A stretch of 64,000 nt of DNA from Phymatolithon calcareum (lineage: Eukaryota > Rhodophyta > Florideophyceae > Hapalidiales). The stretch's first letter is position 1. Each line of letters starts with the position of its first letter. The position numbers and the translations under genes were made by a program. Below the pieces are notes generated by a model. The model saw only the letters and a list, made by a program, of their open reading frames with translations. It did not search any database and was not told where the DNA came from. The DNA lies in the NCBI GenBank assembly GCA_977006965.1, contig CDRMUB010000006.1, forward strand, positions 1-64,000, given 5' to 3'. Positions 1-9,300 of the stretch are shown in pieces.

Positions 1-150
1 ATACTCACAACGTGTTTTTACTGTAGGCCTTTATTTACGATTTAGAATAGTTCACTTCTCTCCTCTTTCTCTCATTCTAAATATCCACGCGAGGGTCTTT
101 TCATGTTGTAAAACTATCAATCCTTGACATCACGACCAATCATACCCCCC
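1..150. other. 3' flank of the IMPACT-family gene; no gene seen
   Basis: AT- and pyrimidine-rich sequence with a CT-rich run near 56-75. I see no reading frame that looks coded. It is probably the 3' untranslated or intergenic part downstream of the minus-strand gene that ends at 151. It belongs to the single-copy flank and has no mirror in the right half of the window. Confidence 0.4.
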
Positions 151-759
151 TTATTCATCTTCCTTATCTCTTTCCGCCAGAAACTCAACAACTGCCGACC
201 CCTTGGAAACTTCTTGAATAACATACAAAAATTCCTCCCGCTCCGTGTCCAATATCCGAACCTTCACGACACAACCAGTCTCCGAAAAAGAACACTCAAG
301 CCGTGTATACTGTTCCACCACCACAAAAACAGCACTAACACTCTCGAATTCCACGCTAACCTGCACATCAACCGTCGCCACGCATTCCATTCGAGGTGCC
401 ATAGCAAGACATTCAGCCGCCGCACCGCCGTACGCACGCGCCAGTCCGCCGGTCCCCAATTTCACGCCCCCCAAATATCGCGTCACCACAATGGCCACAC
501 GAACATTCCCCGCCGTGATTAACCTCAGTATCGGAACCCGTGCCGTACGCGACGGCTCCCCATCGTCACTGTGTCGCGCTGTGGCGTCGTCGATGCGGTA
601 CGCCCAGCAGTTGCGGCTCGCCTTGCGGTCGCGCAACTGCTCTATCAACGTCTTGGCTTCGGCTTCTGTCGCAGCGGGTGACGCGGCTGTGATGAACCGC
701 GACTTTTTCATCACACTTTTCATTGTCAACGCCTGCTTCAGCGTTTGAGGTCGTGTCAT
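151..759 (-). CDS. IMPACT/YigZ family (UPF0029) protein
   Basis: A 202-residue protein read from the ATG at 757-759; an in-frame GTG 30 bases upstream is an unlikely start in a eukaryote. About residues 15-120 match the UPF0029/IMPACT fold: a KKSRF start, an NCWAYRI segment, the SDDGEPS signature and the VTRYLGGVKLGTGGLARAYG block. The remaining ~75 residues look like the DUF1949 ferredoxin-like C-terminal domain of bacterial YigZ, which gives the two-domain architecture; YigZ itself is close to this length. No RWD domain precedes it, so it is not built like eukaryotic IMPACT/Yih1, which binds Gcn1 and damps Gcn2 signalling. One oddity is SRTARVPIL where the usual form is SGTAGRPIL. The biochemical role of YigZ-type proteins is poorly defined; translation- or nucleic-acid-related roles have been suggested. 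It lies 79 bases downstream of another minus-strand gene, so the flank is gene-dense. It is outside the palindrome and present once here. Confidence 0.88.
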   Translation of the reverse strand: MTRPQTLKQALTMKSVMKKSRFITAASPAATEAEAKTLIEQLRDRKASRNCWAYRIDDATARHSDDGEPSRTARVPILRLITAGNVRVAIVVTRYLGGVKLGTGGLARAYGGAAAECLAMAPRMECVATVDVQVSVEFESVSAVFVVVEQYTRLECSFSETGCVVKVRILDTEREEFLYVIQEVSKGSAVVEFLAERDKEDE

Positions 760-838
760 TCCGGATGCCACATTATCTCGCCACGTCACCGCGATTGAGA
801 TTACTCATTTCCACATTATTCATACTGTTACTTTAGCC

Positions 839-1770
839 TCACATTTCCGCTCTGTCGTCGAACACTTCCATGCCACCCTCGTCGTTCTGGAGAAAAGGTC
901 CCCATTGCGCCGACACACGCGTGTAGCGGTCAATGCCCAGAAAAACCAGCGAGTAACACTTCAGCTGTGATTTTGTGAGTCGCGACACACATCATGTCGA
1001 AGATCTCGTTGCGGAAAGGTACCCGCGTGCAGCCACTGCCGACCCGCATCCAGACGCACCATCAGACACAGGTCCCCCGATGCGGAGTGAAGACGGAAAA
1101 TGTTTTAGGACGAAATCTAAGCTAGGAGTCGTCGAGATGCTCTAAACGAGCCGCCTAAAAAACGGTCGCCGCACTTCCGCTAGGTACTTACATTGTTACA
1201 AACGCCCAGACAGGGACGTTATCTTCGATCCAGCATCCCTGGTCTACTGCGACCTTCTGAAGAACAACATAAGTATACGATTCGAATAAGCGGCTCAGAA
1301 GAACACGCATCTCACCCAAGACTGCTTATGACGTGGTCAGCATCTCGACTTTCAAAGAATGCAATAACGTGTTTTCGAGACTCCTCATCTTTGGCGTTGG
1401 CAGCATGCATGAAAAATTTGCAAACCTTTTTGCAGTCGTAAAAGTAAAGCTTCTTGTCGTCCCCACATTTCGCAGTCAACGCATCCTGCAATATAACCGC
1501 CAGTTCTTGTGCATTGCTCTTCTCCGAAGTAGGACGCATTGAAAGGTAAGATGTTACAGCATGTTTCAACACACCAACACCCGCACATTTGCTGAATGAC
1601 TCCCACTTGGGCGGCTTTGCTTGTTTCACCGGCGAATCACTGGCATTCAGAGATTTGGCCTTAGAAGGTCCAGTGATTTTGCTCGGTGATTCATCTTCCT
1701 CTTCAGACTTCGACGCCTTGTTCGCACTGCCCGCCTTATCTTCAGTCCTGGGCACAGGCTTTGGGAGCAA
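839..1770 (-). pseudogene. Unrecognised multi-exon gene with two apparent frameshifts; crosses the palindrome edge
   Basis: Read on the minus strand, 1770-1316 is open: a Lys/Ser/Glu-rich linker, then a folded-looking region with YFYDCKKVCKFFMHA. There is no in-frame ATG at its start, so an upstream exon is likely. At about 1315 a one-base shift (GGGTGAG) continues as EMRVLLSRLFESYTYVV and VAVDQGCWIEDNVPVW down to 1192. A consensus donor GTAAGT follows at 1191, and a CAG acceptor at 1038-1036 restores phase after a 156-bp intron. The last exon reads RVPFRNEIFDMMCVATHKIT, shifts frame again near 960, then reads YSLVFLGIDRYTRVSAQWG to a TGA at 839-841. I recognise no family. The palindrome edge at 996 falls inside the last exon, so only this left copy keeps its 3' end. 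The frameshifts may be decay or base-level assembly error. The exon model is inferred from frame and splice signals only. Confidence 0.5.
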
Positions 1771-1818
1771 TATATTGATGTCAAATTGGTTTCAGAGTTC
1801 GAGTTACAATACCAGTAG

Positions 1819-1870
1819 CCAATAGCTCGATTTTACCAATCCGTAGCGCAATATCTACGAGTCTACCAAT
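1819..1870 (+). promoter_or_regulatory. CCAAT-box trio
   Basis: CCAAT occurs at 1819, 1836 and 1866, all on the plus strand, just beyond the 5' end of the minus-strand gene that ends at 839. CCAAT boxes are bound by NF-Y/HAP complexes in eukaryotes. A promoter role here is inferred from clustering and position only. Confidence 0.35.
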
Positions 1871-2020
1871 ATGTCTACTGCCTACAGTTGTCCGAAACAA
1901 TCGTGCAACAGTCATGCATTCATAAGTATATCTTGCTCAGCATCATTTTGAGAACGTTCCGCAACGCAAGGCTGATGGAAATTCCCCATTCCCTGCTCCA
2001 ATTTCGAAAAGGCGGAATTT

Positions 2021-2070
2021 GGATAAGGAATAGGGTTAGGAATGCGGTTGGGTTACGGCAGAGGGTTCGG
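2021..2070 (+). other. Degenerate telomere-like G-rich stretch
   Basis: GGGTTA-like words occur in a short G-rich strand: TAGGGTTAGG at 2031-2040, then TTGGGTTA and GAGGGTTC. It is too short and imperfect to be a telomere. It could be a relic of an interstitial telomeric sequence or chance. Confidence 0.2.
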
Positions 2071-2107
2071 TGATTGCATTTGAAGACACTTGGCGCTTCA
2101 CCATTGG

Positions 2108-2303
2108 CCTATATAGTTTCCGCTGGCTCAACAGGCGCCGTCATTCAAATTTTAATTGAAAAATAGATCGACTGGCTCAACAGGCTCCACAATTCGGGCC
2201 TTCTGGGAGACCCCTCAAAAATAACCTCATTTTCGCAGGGTGCTGCCGGCGCCTGTTGAGCCAAAGTTGAAATTTACATATTTTGTGCGGAGCCTGTTGA
2301 GCC
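2108..2303 (+). repeat. Dyad module A: four copies of GGCTCAACAGGCKCC (forward, forward, reverse, reverse)
   Basis: It begins with CCTATATAG. The 15-bp word lies forward at 2125 and 2174 and reversed at 2248 and 2289, so the module can fold back on itself. A diverged copy lies at 4695-4890 with the same 49-bp spacing between the first two words. Homology between the two copies continues downstream into the hairpin modules (2304-2640 against 4891-5222). This suggests one larger repeat of which two copies survive in each A arm. No coding is seen. Confidence 0.8.
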
Positions 2304-2455
2304 ACCTTCCATTTTACCCTCGCTGCGAGATCCTCTCAGATGGCCCATTTTATGAGTTTTTCAGGATTGTAAAGTATCATTAAATTCAGCTTGCATCCAA
2401 GTCCCCCGGCACTCGAGCCTACTTTTTAGATACTTTTTCGCAGGTCGCCTCCAGG

Positions 2456-3612
2456 TGGCGCATTTTTTCCCTTGCGTGCACAATTGCGCGCCTGGTACCG
2501 TTCGAAAGCTCTCGCCGCGCGCTCTCCAACAGTACCAAGCGCGCAATTGTGCGCGAACGGGAACATGGTGCGCAAGAACCCGGGAAATGTTGCCCAAATA
2601 TTATTAGAAAATAGGAATCGAAATTTATGATAGTACGGCAGTCGTAAGATACTAATTTCTATTTATTTTTGACCGGATTCCACAGTTTTCCGCGCACCAA
2701 CTTCCCGTTTGCGCAGAGTTGCGCACTTAGTACCATTCTCTTCACCATAATGTGACCTTTCGAATAGTATGAAGCGCGTAACTCTGCGCGGACGGGAAGT
2801 TGGTGCGCAGAAAACCGTGGAGTGTGCCCAAAAATATATACGAAATAGGATTCTAAATTTAAATTGACAATTTTGCCCAAAAAAAGGAGCCGCCAATTTT
2901 GCCCGCCAAAAATTAAAATCCTATTTTATATATATTTCTCGGAACACACCACGGTTTTCAGCGCACCAACTTTCCGTTCGCGCAGTCTTACGCGCTTGGT
3001 ACCATTCGAAAGGTCATATTAAGACGAAGAGATCGGTACCAAGCGCGAAACTCTGCGCAGACGGGAAGTTTGTGCGCTGAAACCGTGGAATCGTTCCAAA
3101 AGTATATATAAAATAGGATTCTAAATTTAAACTGACATGTTACGAAAAAAAAGTGCGCCAAATCGGCACGCCAAAAATTAAAATCCTATTTTATGTATAT
3201 TTTTGGGCACACTGCATTGTTTTCAGCGCACCAACTTCCCGTTCGCGCAGAGGTAAGAGCTTGATACCATTCGAAAGGTCCCATCAAGAGGAAGAGATCG
3301 GTACCAAGCGCGCAGCCCTGCGCAGACGGGAAGCGGGTGCACCGAAATCCGGGGAAACTGTCCAAAAATATATACAAAATAGGATTCTAAATTTCAATTG
3401 ACATGTTACGGAAAAAAAATGTCCGGCAATTTGGCCCGCCAAAAATCAAAATCCTATTTTATATATAAATTTGAGAACACTCCCGGGTTTTCGGCGCACT
3501 AACTTCCCGTTCGCGCAGAATTGCGCGCTTAGTACCGATCTCTTCGTCTCGATGAGAGCTTTCGCGGAGTACTAAACGCGTAACTCTGCGTGAACGGGAA
3601 GTTGGTGCGCCA
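2456..3612. repeat. Five tandem hairpin modules around ACTTCCCGTTCGCGCAGA
   Basis: Imperfect palindromes of about 120-140 bp lie at about 2456-2576, 2680-2821, 2950-3088, 3213-3352 and 3491-3612. The left arm of each reads roughly GCGCACCAACTTCCCG then CGCAGAG then CGCGCTTGGTACC; the right arm is its reverse complement after a 20-40 bp centre. The spacers are themselves mirrored, running from AATCCTATTTTATATATA to TATATATAAAATAGGATT, so each module sits between short AT-rich inverted ends. The copies are diverged from one another, hence older than the satellites. They look like a foldback/MITE-type family or structured protein-binding sites; no coding is supported. Confidence 0.75.
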
Positions 3613-3667
3613 GATCAGCACGCAGCTGCGAAAAAGTATGTGAAAAAGTAATTTGTTCTCGAATCTG

Positions 3668-3782
3668 ATTGGTAATTTACATTTTGAGCATCATTGTCAT
3701 TGGCTGTAATCACATTGGGCAGGCCAATAATATACTGCCATTGGGAATTGATGTGTGCAAGGTAACAGTTTGTTCCGCCAAT
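3668..3782. promoter_or_regulatory. Dense CCAAT/ATTGG cluster
   Basis: Six CCAAT pentamers in 115 bp: ATTGG at 3668, 3699, 3714 and 3740, and CCAAT at 3724 and 3778. Such density suggests a promoter or enhancer upstream of the decayed coding remnant that starts near 4238. The functional role is inferred. Confidence 0.4.
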
Positions 3783-3790
3783 AATATTTC

Positions 3791-4237
3791 GCCATAAGAC
3801 TTATACGAGCAACTGTAAACTGAACTCAATTGTTATTTATTTCAATCTTTGGATTATAAATATTTCTTGATATTTATATAACGTTATTTAAAATGGTTCG
3901 TTAATTATAAGTAAACTATAACATACACGTGTCTTGCAATACATTGCGGAATGTTGGGAAAACGTAATTCTCTAAGTTCATTTGCATGATGCAAAGTATC
4001 TCAGCTCGAAGAGAGGTTGCAACAGACCGTGAGTAACACGCATAGTGAGAGCTGTATTGTAAGAAAGTGGCAAGCGAAAGACAAGCCAAGGACGAAGGCG
4101 GTGAACCAGGTTAACGAGGAGAAAGTAGATGAAACGGAAGAGAATTAGCTGGAACGCGAAATGAAGAAAAACTCTGAGCGGGCAACTCCTTGAGCCAATA
4201 AGTCAAGCTCTGGGCTGTCGCTAACACAGGAAATAGA
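3791..4237. other. AT-rich spacer then possible decayed coding; no intact gene
   Basis: 3825-3960 is strongly AT-rich and has no usable frame. 4020-4200 contains short stretches that read like charged protein (for example KPRTKAVNQVNEEKVDE) but end in stops. It may be the 5' part of the remnant that follows. I see no RNA gene. Confidence 0.3.
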
Positions 4238-4694
4238 ATGCAGCTTGAGATTGGAGAAAAAGCTTTCTGGGATACCGTTGACACTCTACTAGACGAAGTG
4301 CATATGGAGAAGATGTGGAAAGTGTTATTGGACAGTGTGGGAAAGGAGAAACAATATCGGCGGGGAAGGGACTGAGGAAGATATCTCTGAGAACTAGGAT
4401 TTGGGAATATATGAAGCAGTTAAATGAATCAAAACGTTTCCAAGACGAGCCCATGAAAGGTTTGTCATCTTTAATTATGGAAACCGCAGACACGTTGAGA
4501 ACAGCTGAATTAGGGAGTCGGGTTGTTGCTGAAATGGAGGGACATGGAGTGCAGGAGCCACAGACAGCTTTCAAGAAGAATGCTTAAAGCAAGTTTACGC
4601 CAACGAAGGAGACATTGTTCATCTTGGTGGCGACGGAAAGAGATCCATTGCCGCTATTCGTATGGCCGTTGAGCAACATTTACAAAAACGGAGT
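4238..4694 (+). pseudogene. Decayed coding remnant, family unknown
   Basis: Protein-like sequence is spread over all three frames. An ATG at 4238 opens 45 residues (MQLEIGEKAFWDTVDTLLDE) to a TGA at 4373. A second frame covers about 4315-4587 with RIWEYMKQLNESKRFQDEPM. A third continues through KQVYANEGDIVHLGGDGKR to about 4694, where the next dyad module begins. The order is consistent with one gene carrying at least two frameshifts, possibly cut at its 3' end by the dyad module. I do not recognise the family. It lies between two CCTATATAG dyad modules. Confidence 0.35.
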
Positions 4695-4890
4695 CCTATA
4701 TAGTTTCCGCTGGCTCAACAGGCTCCGTCATTCAAATTTTAATTGAAAAATAGATCGACTGGCTCAACAGGCTCCACAATTCTTGCCTTCTGGGAGATCC
4801 CTCAAAAATAACCTCATTTTCCCAGGGTGCCGCCGGCGCCTGTTGAGCCAAAGTTGAAATTTATATATTTTTTGCGGAGCCTGTTGACCC
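4695..4890 (+). repeat. Dyad module B: second GGCTCAACAGGCKCC copy
   Basis: Same layout as module A: CCTATATAG at its head, words forward at 4712 and 4761 and reversed at 4835 and 4876; the last has one mismatch (GACCC). It is in the same orientation as module A and diverged from it, so both are old. The coding remnant lies between the two. Confidence 0.8.
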
Positions 4891-5042
4891 ACCTGCGTTT
4901 TTTGCCCTTCTGAGATACCCATCTCACAGCACGTTTCCTATGGGTTTTTGCATTTTGCTCTTTATCATTAAATTCCACTTTCATCCAAGTCTCCAGTAAC
5001 TTGAGTCTATTTTTTGAATACTTTTTTCATGGCGCGTAAAAT

Positions 5043-5400
5043 TGGCGCAAAAGTTCCCGGTCACGCACACTCACATGCTTGGTACCATTCGGCGCGTCTC
5101 GATGCGTGCTTTCGAATGATACCAAGCGCGCAAGTGTGCGCGGGCGGGAACATGGTGCGCTAGAACCAAGGATATGTTCCCAAAAATTATCGGAAAAAAA
5201 TGATTTCTAAATTTATGATACAATACTTGCTTTGATATCCTATTTCGTAAATATATTTAAGCACATTCTCTTGGTTCTGGTGCACCATCTTGCCGCTCGC
5301 AAAAAGTTACGCGCGTTGCACCGAGCTCTTTGTCTCGATGATAGCTCTCGAACGGTATGAAGCGCGTATCTCTGCGCGAACGACAAGATAGTGCCTCGAA
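5043..5400. repeat. Two further hairpin modules
   Basis: Imperfect palindromes at about 5043-5161 and 5271-5400, of the same family as those at 2456-3612 and in the same position relative to dyad module B as the first hairpin has to module A. Arm words include GGTTCTGGTGCACCATCTTG, with its mirrored counterpart near 5385. They are separated by AT-rich sequence containing ATCCTATTT. Confidence 0.7.
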
Positions 5401-5433
5401 TACTGGACTGACCTTAGAGAGGTATCGCGCATG

Positions 5434-5529
5434 GCCAATAAGATAGGGCTTTCGGGTGTGGTCACCAATCATAATTTGTTGCAATGAATGGTAGCCAATT
5501 ACGAGAAAGTGGCGTGAAATATTACCAAT
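5434..5529 (+). promoter_or_regulatory. Four CCAAT boxes at 30-31 bp spacing
   Basis: CCAAT starts at 5434, 5465, 5495 and 5525, all in one orientation, spaced 31, 30 and 30 bp. That is about three helical turns, so all four would face the same side of the DNA. The cluster is some 800 bp upstream of the recombinase-helicase ORF and may serve it or an unseen transcript. Further ATTGG words occur at 5687, 5823 and 5969. Confidence 0.45.
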
Positions 5530-6330
5530 TACAATTACCATCATGGAATTAACGGCTCGTGGTTGCGATACAGCGAAAATGCACTGCGGGAAAACAGCGT
5601 AATTCTGGCCCAAAGAAACGAAATAAATTTTGGGCCATAGTGCTGCCGTGCTGTTTCAGTGTGTAGTGGAAAAAAGAATGTGCTCTATTGGCTACTTTGG
5701 TGTGCCTTGCATATTGGAAAATATTGACGGGCCTGCACTGTCAATCAATGAAAATGTATTTTGCAATGTCAAGCGTATGGTTTTGTATGATAAGAAATCC
5801 GGGTGCCAAAACAGGACATTCTATTGGCTACGGGTTAGTTCCCGGGATGCGTCGGCGGGTAACTGCATTTGATTTTAACTGTATGAGCCGGATATCGTGT
5901 AATGAAAATGCTGGATACGTGGAAGAGGCTGTAATGACGCGAGGTCGTTTCGTAATATGGAGATAATCTATTGGTCGAGAGTATTTGCTAGCAATGAACA
6001 ATGGTGATGATTGCATGATTGATCCCGGACCCTTCTCCTTCGGGATGTGAGAGTTGCTGTTCGCTCTTCCACTGTGAACAATGAAAATAGGGAATAGAAA
6101 TTTGTTGGTGGTGTTAGGGAATTCGTAGTGCTGTTGAGAATAAGAATGGCTGTTCAGGTCCAGAAGAGGTTGATGGTTAGCAGAGGGTAAGGTGAAAGAT
6201 AATGAACAAATTTTCGGGCATGGGAATAGGGGAATAGGGAAATATATGTAAAATAGGTCATATATGTAGGCAGCGCACAGTATCCGGCGAGGTCTGCAGA
6301 GCACACGTGACGGAACGCGAAGTCAGTACT
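5530..6330 (+). promoter_or_regulatory. Upstream region of the recombinase-helicase ORF; no gene recognised
   Basis: Short open frames exist but none reads like a conserved protein. Regulatory-looking features are ATTGG at 5687, 5823 and 5969, GGAATAGGG-type words near 6087 and twice at 6225-6240, and TATA-like ATATATGTAAAATA just before the ORF. The ORF frame is open from 6238 (TAG at 6235), but the first ATG is at 6331, so I treat 6238-6330 as leader. An unseen 5' exon is possible. Confidence 0.35.
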
Positions 6331-9300
6331 ATGCTTGACGAGGACGTTACTTTGCTCTCCACTCACGACATTCGAACATGTCCAGAGACGGCGTCATTTA
6401 TTTGTGCGAAAGAAGAGTGCCGGGTGGAGGTTCCGGCGATCCGCAAGGCATTCGTTCAGCATTTGAGGAGAAATGGACATTTTGCTGGTCACGGGGAAGC
6501 TGTGGGTCTCTGGCGTGCCGCGGTTCGGTGTGCCGAGTCGTTCCCTAAGAACCACTCACTACGAGAAAAGTATCGATTTGGAGGTGCACGGCACGGACGA
6601 CTTCCGCCGATCGATGGTCTTGTTGTCGTGCAAGGCAAGTGCTGTCCTAAATGCGACATTTTGTTTGAAGGGGACAGCACTTTGCGTCGTCACAGCACTA
6701 TGGTGCACAAGACAAGCATTTCAAGAAAGACTGTGCGATTTCTGAGAACGTTGTTGTGCCAAAGTTTGTCTCGCGAGAATTCTTCTAAAAAGCTCTTCCT
6801 GATCGAAGATGTGGAGGCAAGCAACGATCGCAGCCGAGATGGTGATCCTGATATTTCCGCTGCGGTTGCCAGATACGACCCTGCAGAAGTATCGCCGACG
6901 TATATTCGGGCGGCAAGTGATCGCGAAAAGAGCGGCTTCGTCAGCCTCGCCAAGTGCCAAGAGCGCCTTGACTCTGTCGGCCTCTCTCTTGGCGATGCAT
7001 GGCGTCTCATTCGGCTAGGGGAAGCCGGTCGCGAGTCTGCTCTTGCGTCATCGCAAACGGTTAAGCAGCTGTTTGTCGATGCGCGAGAGCTGTTCCGCGG
7101 GGTGGACAGTTTTCGGTCCACCTTGGTAGATATTAGCCCAGGCGGAACACTGGAGAAGAAGAAGCCGTTTCAGTTCCTTAACGACGACCAACGTGGGGAT
7201 CGATCACTCGACCGGTATGTTCGGAGCGCGCGTATGCTCGTTGTCATGGCTCTTCGAGTTCATCGAGACAGGCAGAAGTATGCCGGGATTTCGATGAGCC
7301 CTGCTCTTGTGGGCGCACTCAATGACCTTTCAAGTGACAATGGCACTGACGAGGAGACTGTGTGCATGAAGGTGCACCGGGTGCTGTGCAGAATTTTCTT
7401 CGAGAGGAGCAGCGTCTCCGGAGGGTCTGTCAGGCTCTTCTCTTTCGCCGTGGCCGCCTGTATGTGCGTTGGCGGTGAGACGATGGACCGCCTGCACTTC
7501 AAGCAAGGACGTCAAGTTGCTCCGGAAGTGACGGGCATTCTATACGCGGCGTCGTGCTGTGCTCTTCTGGAGATGCGAAAGTACAGTGACGAAGAGAGGC
7601 GTGTAGAGGTGGAAACGGAGATGCAATCGGCGATGTGCACTGGGGCAAAAGTCGGATTGTCCGTCTTCGTGGACATGCGGTCGATCTGCACCTCTGTTCG
7701 AGCAGAGGAGACGCCAGAGAATATGTTCGACAAATGTGGAGTTCATAGTCGGTGCGGGTTTATGGGAGGAATCGAGGTTTCGGCCGACGATGTGAACGAT
7801 GAGCACAGTGAGGACAATGTGGACGGTGGGAACCGTATTGTGCCTTCAGTCGGACGTACTGTGCGGTCAGTGCACAAGGACCTTCGGAAGGCAATCTTTG
7901 TTGATTTGCTGAAGGAGAAGATGCTGCCACCGAGGTTTCGTGAGGAGTGCTCATCGATCTTGGACGAAGAGAGCAATATGGTACCAGGGTACTGGGCTTT
8001 GGCTGACGTGCGGAACAGCGAGTTTGTTCGTCGGTGTAATCGGTGGATCCGCGAAGAGATGCTACCGTGCTTACCGGCAGCCGAACTGGATGCATGGACT
8101 AAAGCGGCAAGAAACCTAGTTCCATTGTTCCTTACGGCACTGCACCTCGGCGCTGGAGGGCCTGGGCGCGGGACGGAGATCGGTAGTATGGGACTGCGGA
8201 ACACTCCGAGTTGCAAACGTGCTATCTTCTTCGTGGGCCAAGAGGTGATGATCAAACCAAAGTTCAACAAGAGTCGAAGCGTGCGTCAATGTCGAAACTT
8301 TTTTATATCGCGACATCTGGACGAGGAGACGTCATTTCTGTTCAAGGCGTTTCTACTGCTTGTGCACCCTGTCATGGTGCAGTATGCGGAAATGAAGGAA
8401 CAGTCGGTAGAAGTTCCGGCTGGTGCAGAAGGGGAAGCCATACTGCGAGAGCGGTGGCTTCTCCGGGACAGTGTCTGTCTCGGAGTTGTGAAGCCTGAAC
8501 GGGTCGCCGAACGGATCGGAACGGTGTTTGCTAAGTACAAGTTTCCTCTGAGTTTCTCGCAGTTCCGTCAGTGGCAGCGCGGTTTCGTGAAGATGAAGGG
8601 TCGGGAGTCTTACCTTGCGAAGTGTTTGGCTCTGGAAGGGACGGAAGGAGAAGATATTTGCGACGATAATGACGGCGTCGATCCGGCCGCGGTTCTGCAG
8701 GCTGGTCATACTTTGAGGACAGCAACGTTGTTTTACGCGCAATCAAGTCGTCTCGGTGATGACTCTTTGGAACCAGACGAAGAAGTTGTGGAGATGTTCC
8801 GTCTCGCGTCGTATGAGTGGCAGACGGACATTGGGTTGCGCACGAAGACGGCTTCGCGATCTGGAGATGGCGAGAGGAGCAGTCCAGGAACGGGTGGGAA
8901 AGATATGACGGAACAGCAGCTGGCAGTGTTGGCAGATGTTGTGGCAGACCGGGTTTTTAAGAAATTGGAGTCAGTGACACAATCAAGAGGTTGTGTCTCT
9001 GGCTTTAATTATGATCCGGAGTCTGTCGATAACGTTTGTCGGAGACTGTTTTCAGAAGAAGCCACAGGGAATGCGATACTATCCGTAGATGCAGCTCCTT
9101 CCGACGTGTCGCCAAGGAGAAGTTCTGGTTCTTGCGGGAATGGGTTTGATGCAACGAATGCGCTGCGGAAGGTGACGAGAAATGCGAGCGTTGAATTCCG
9201 ATCGGCGGAGCAGAAGTTTGCCATGGAGGCGGTCGCTGGCAGAAGATCGGATGTTGCTGTCATTCTAGCTACCGGTTGCGGAAAGACAGCAGTTGTGATG

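Noticed and set aside
245-748. 167-codon plus-strand open frame opposite the IMPACT-family gene
   Set aside because: Antisense shadow of a well-supported gene.
5630-5966. Two overlapping plus-strand open frames of 80-92 codons
   Set aside because: No conserved features, and each contradicts the other; more likely non-coding upstream DNA with CCAAT words.
5828-6304. 158-codon minus-strand open frame upstream of the recombinase-helicase ORF
   Set aside because: Composition looks random and no motif is seen; it overlaps the likely promoter and leader.
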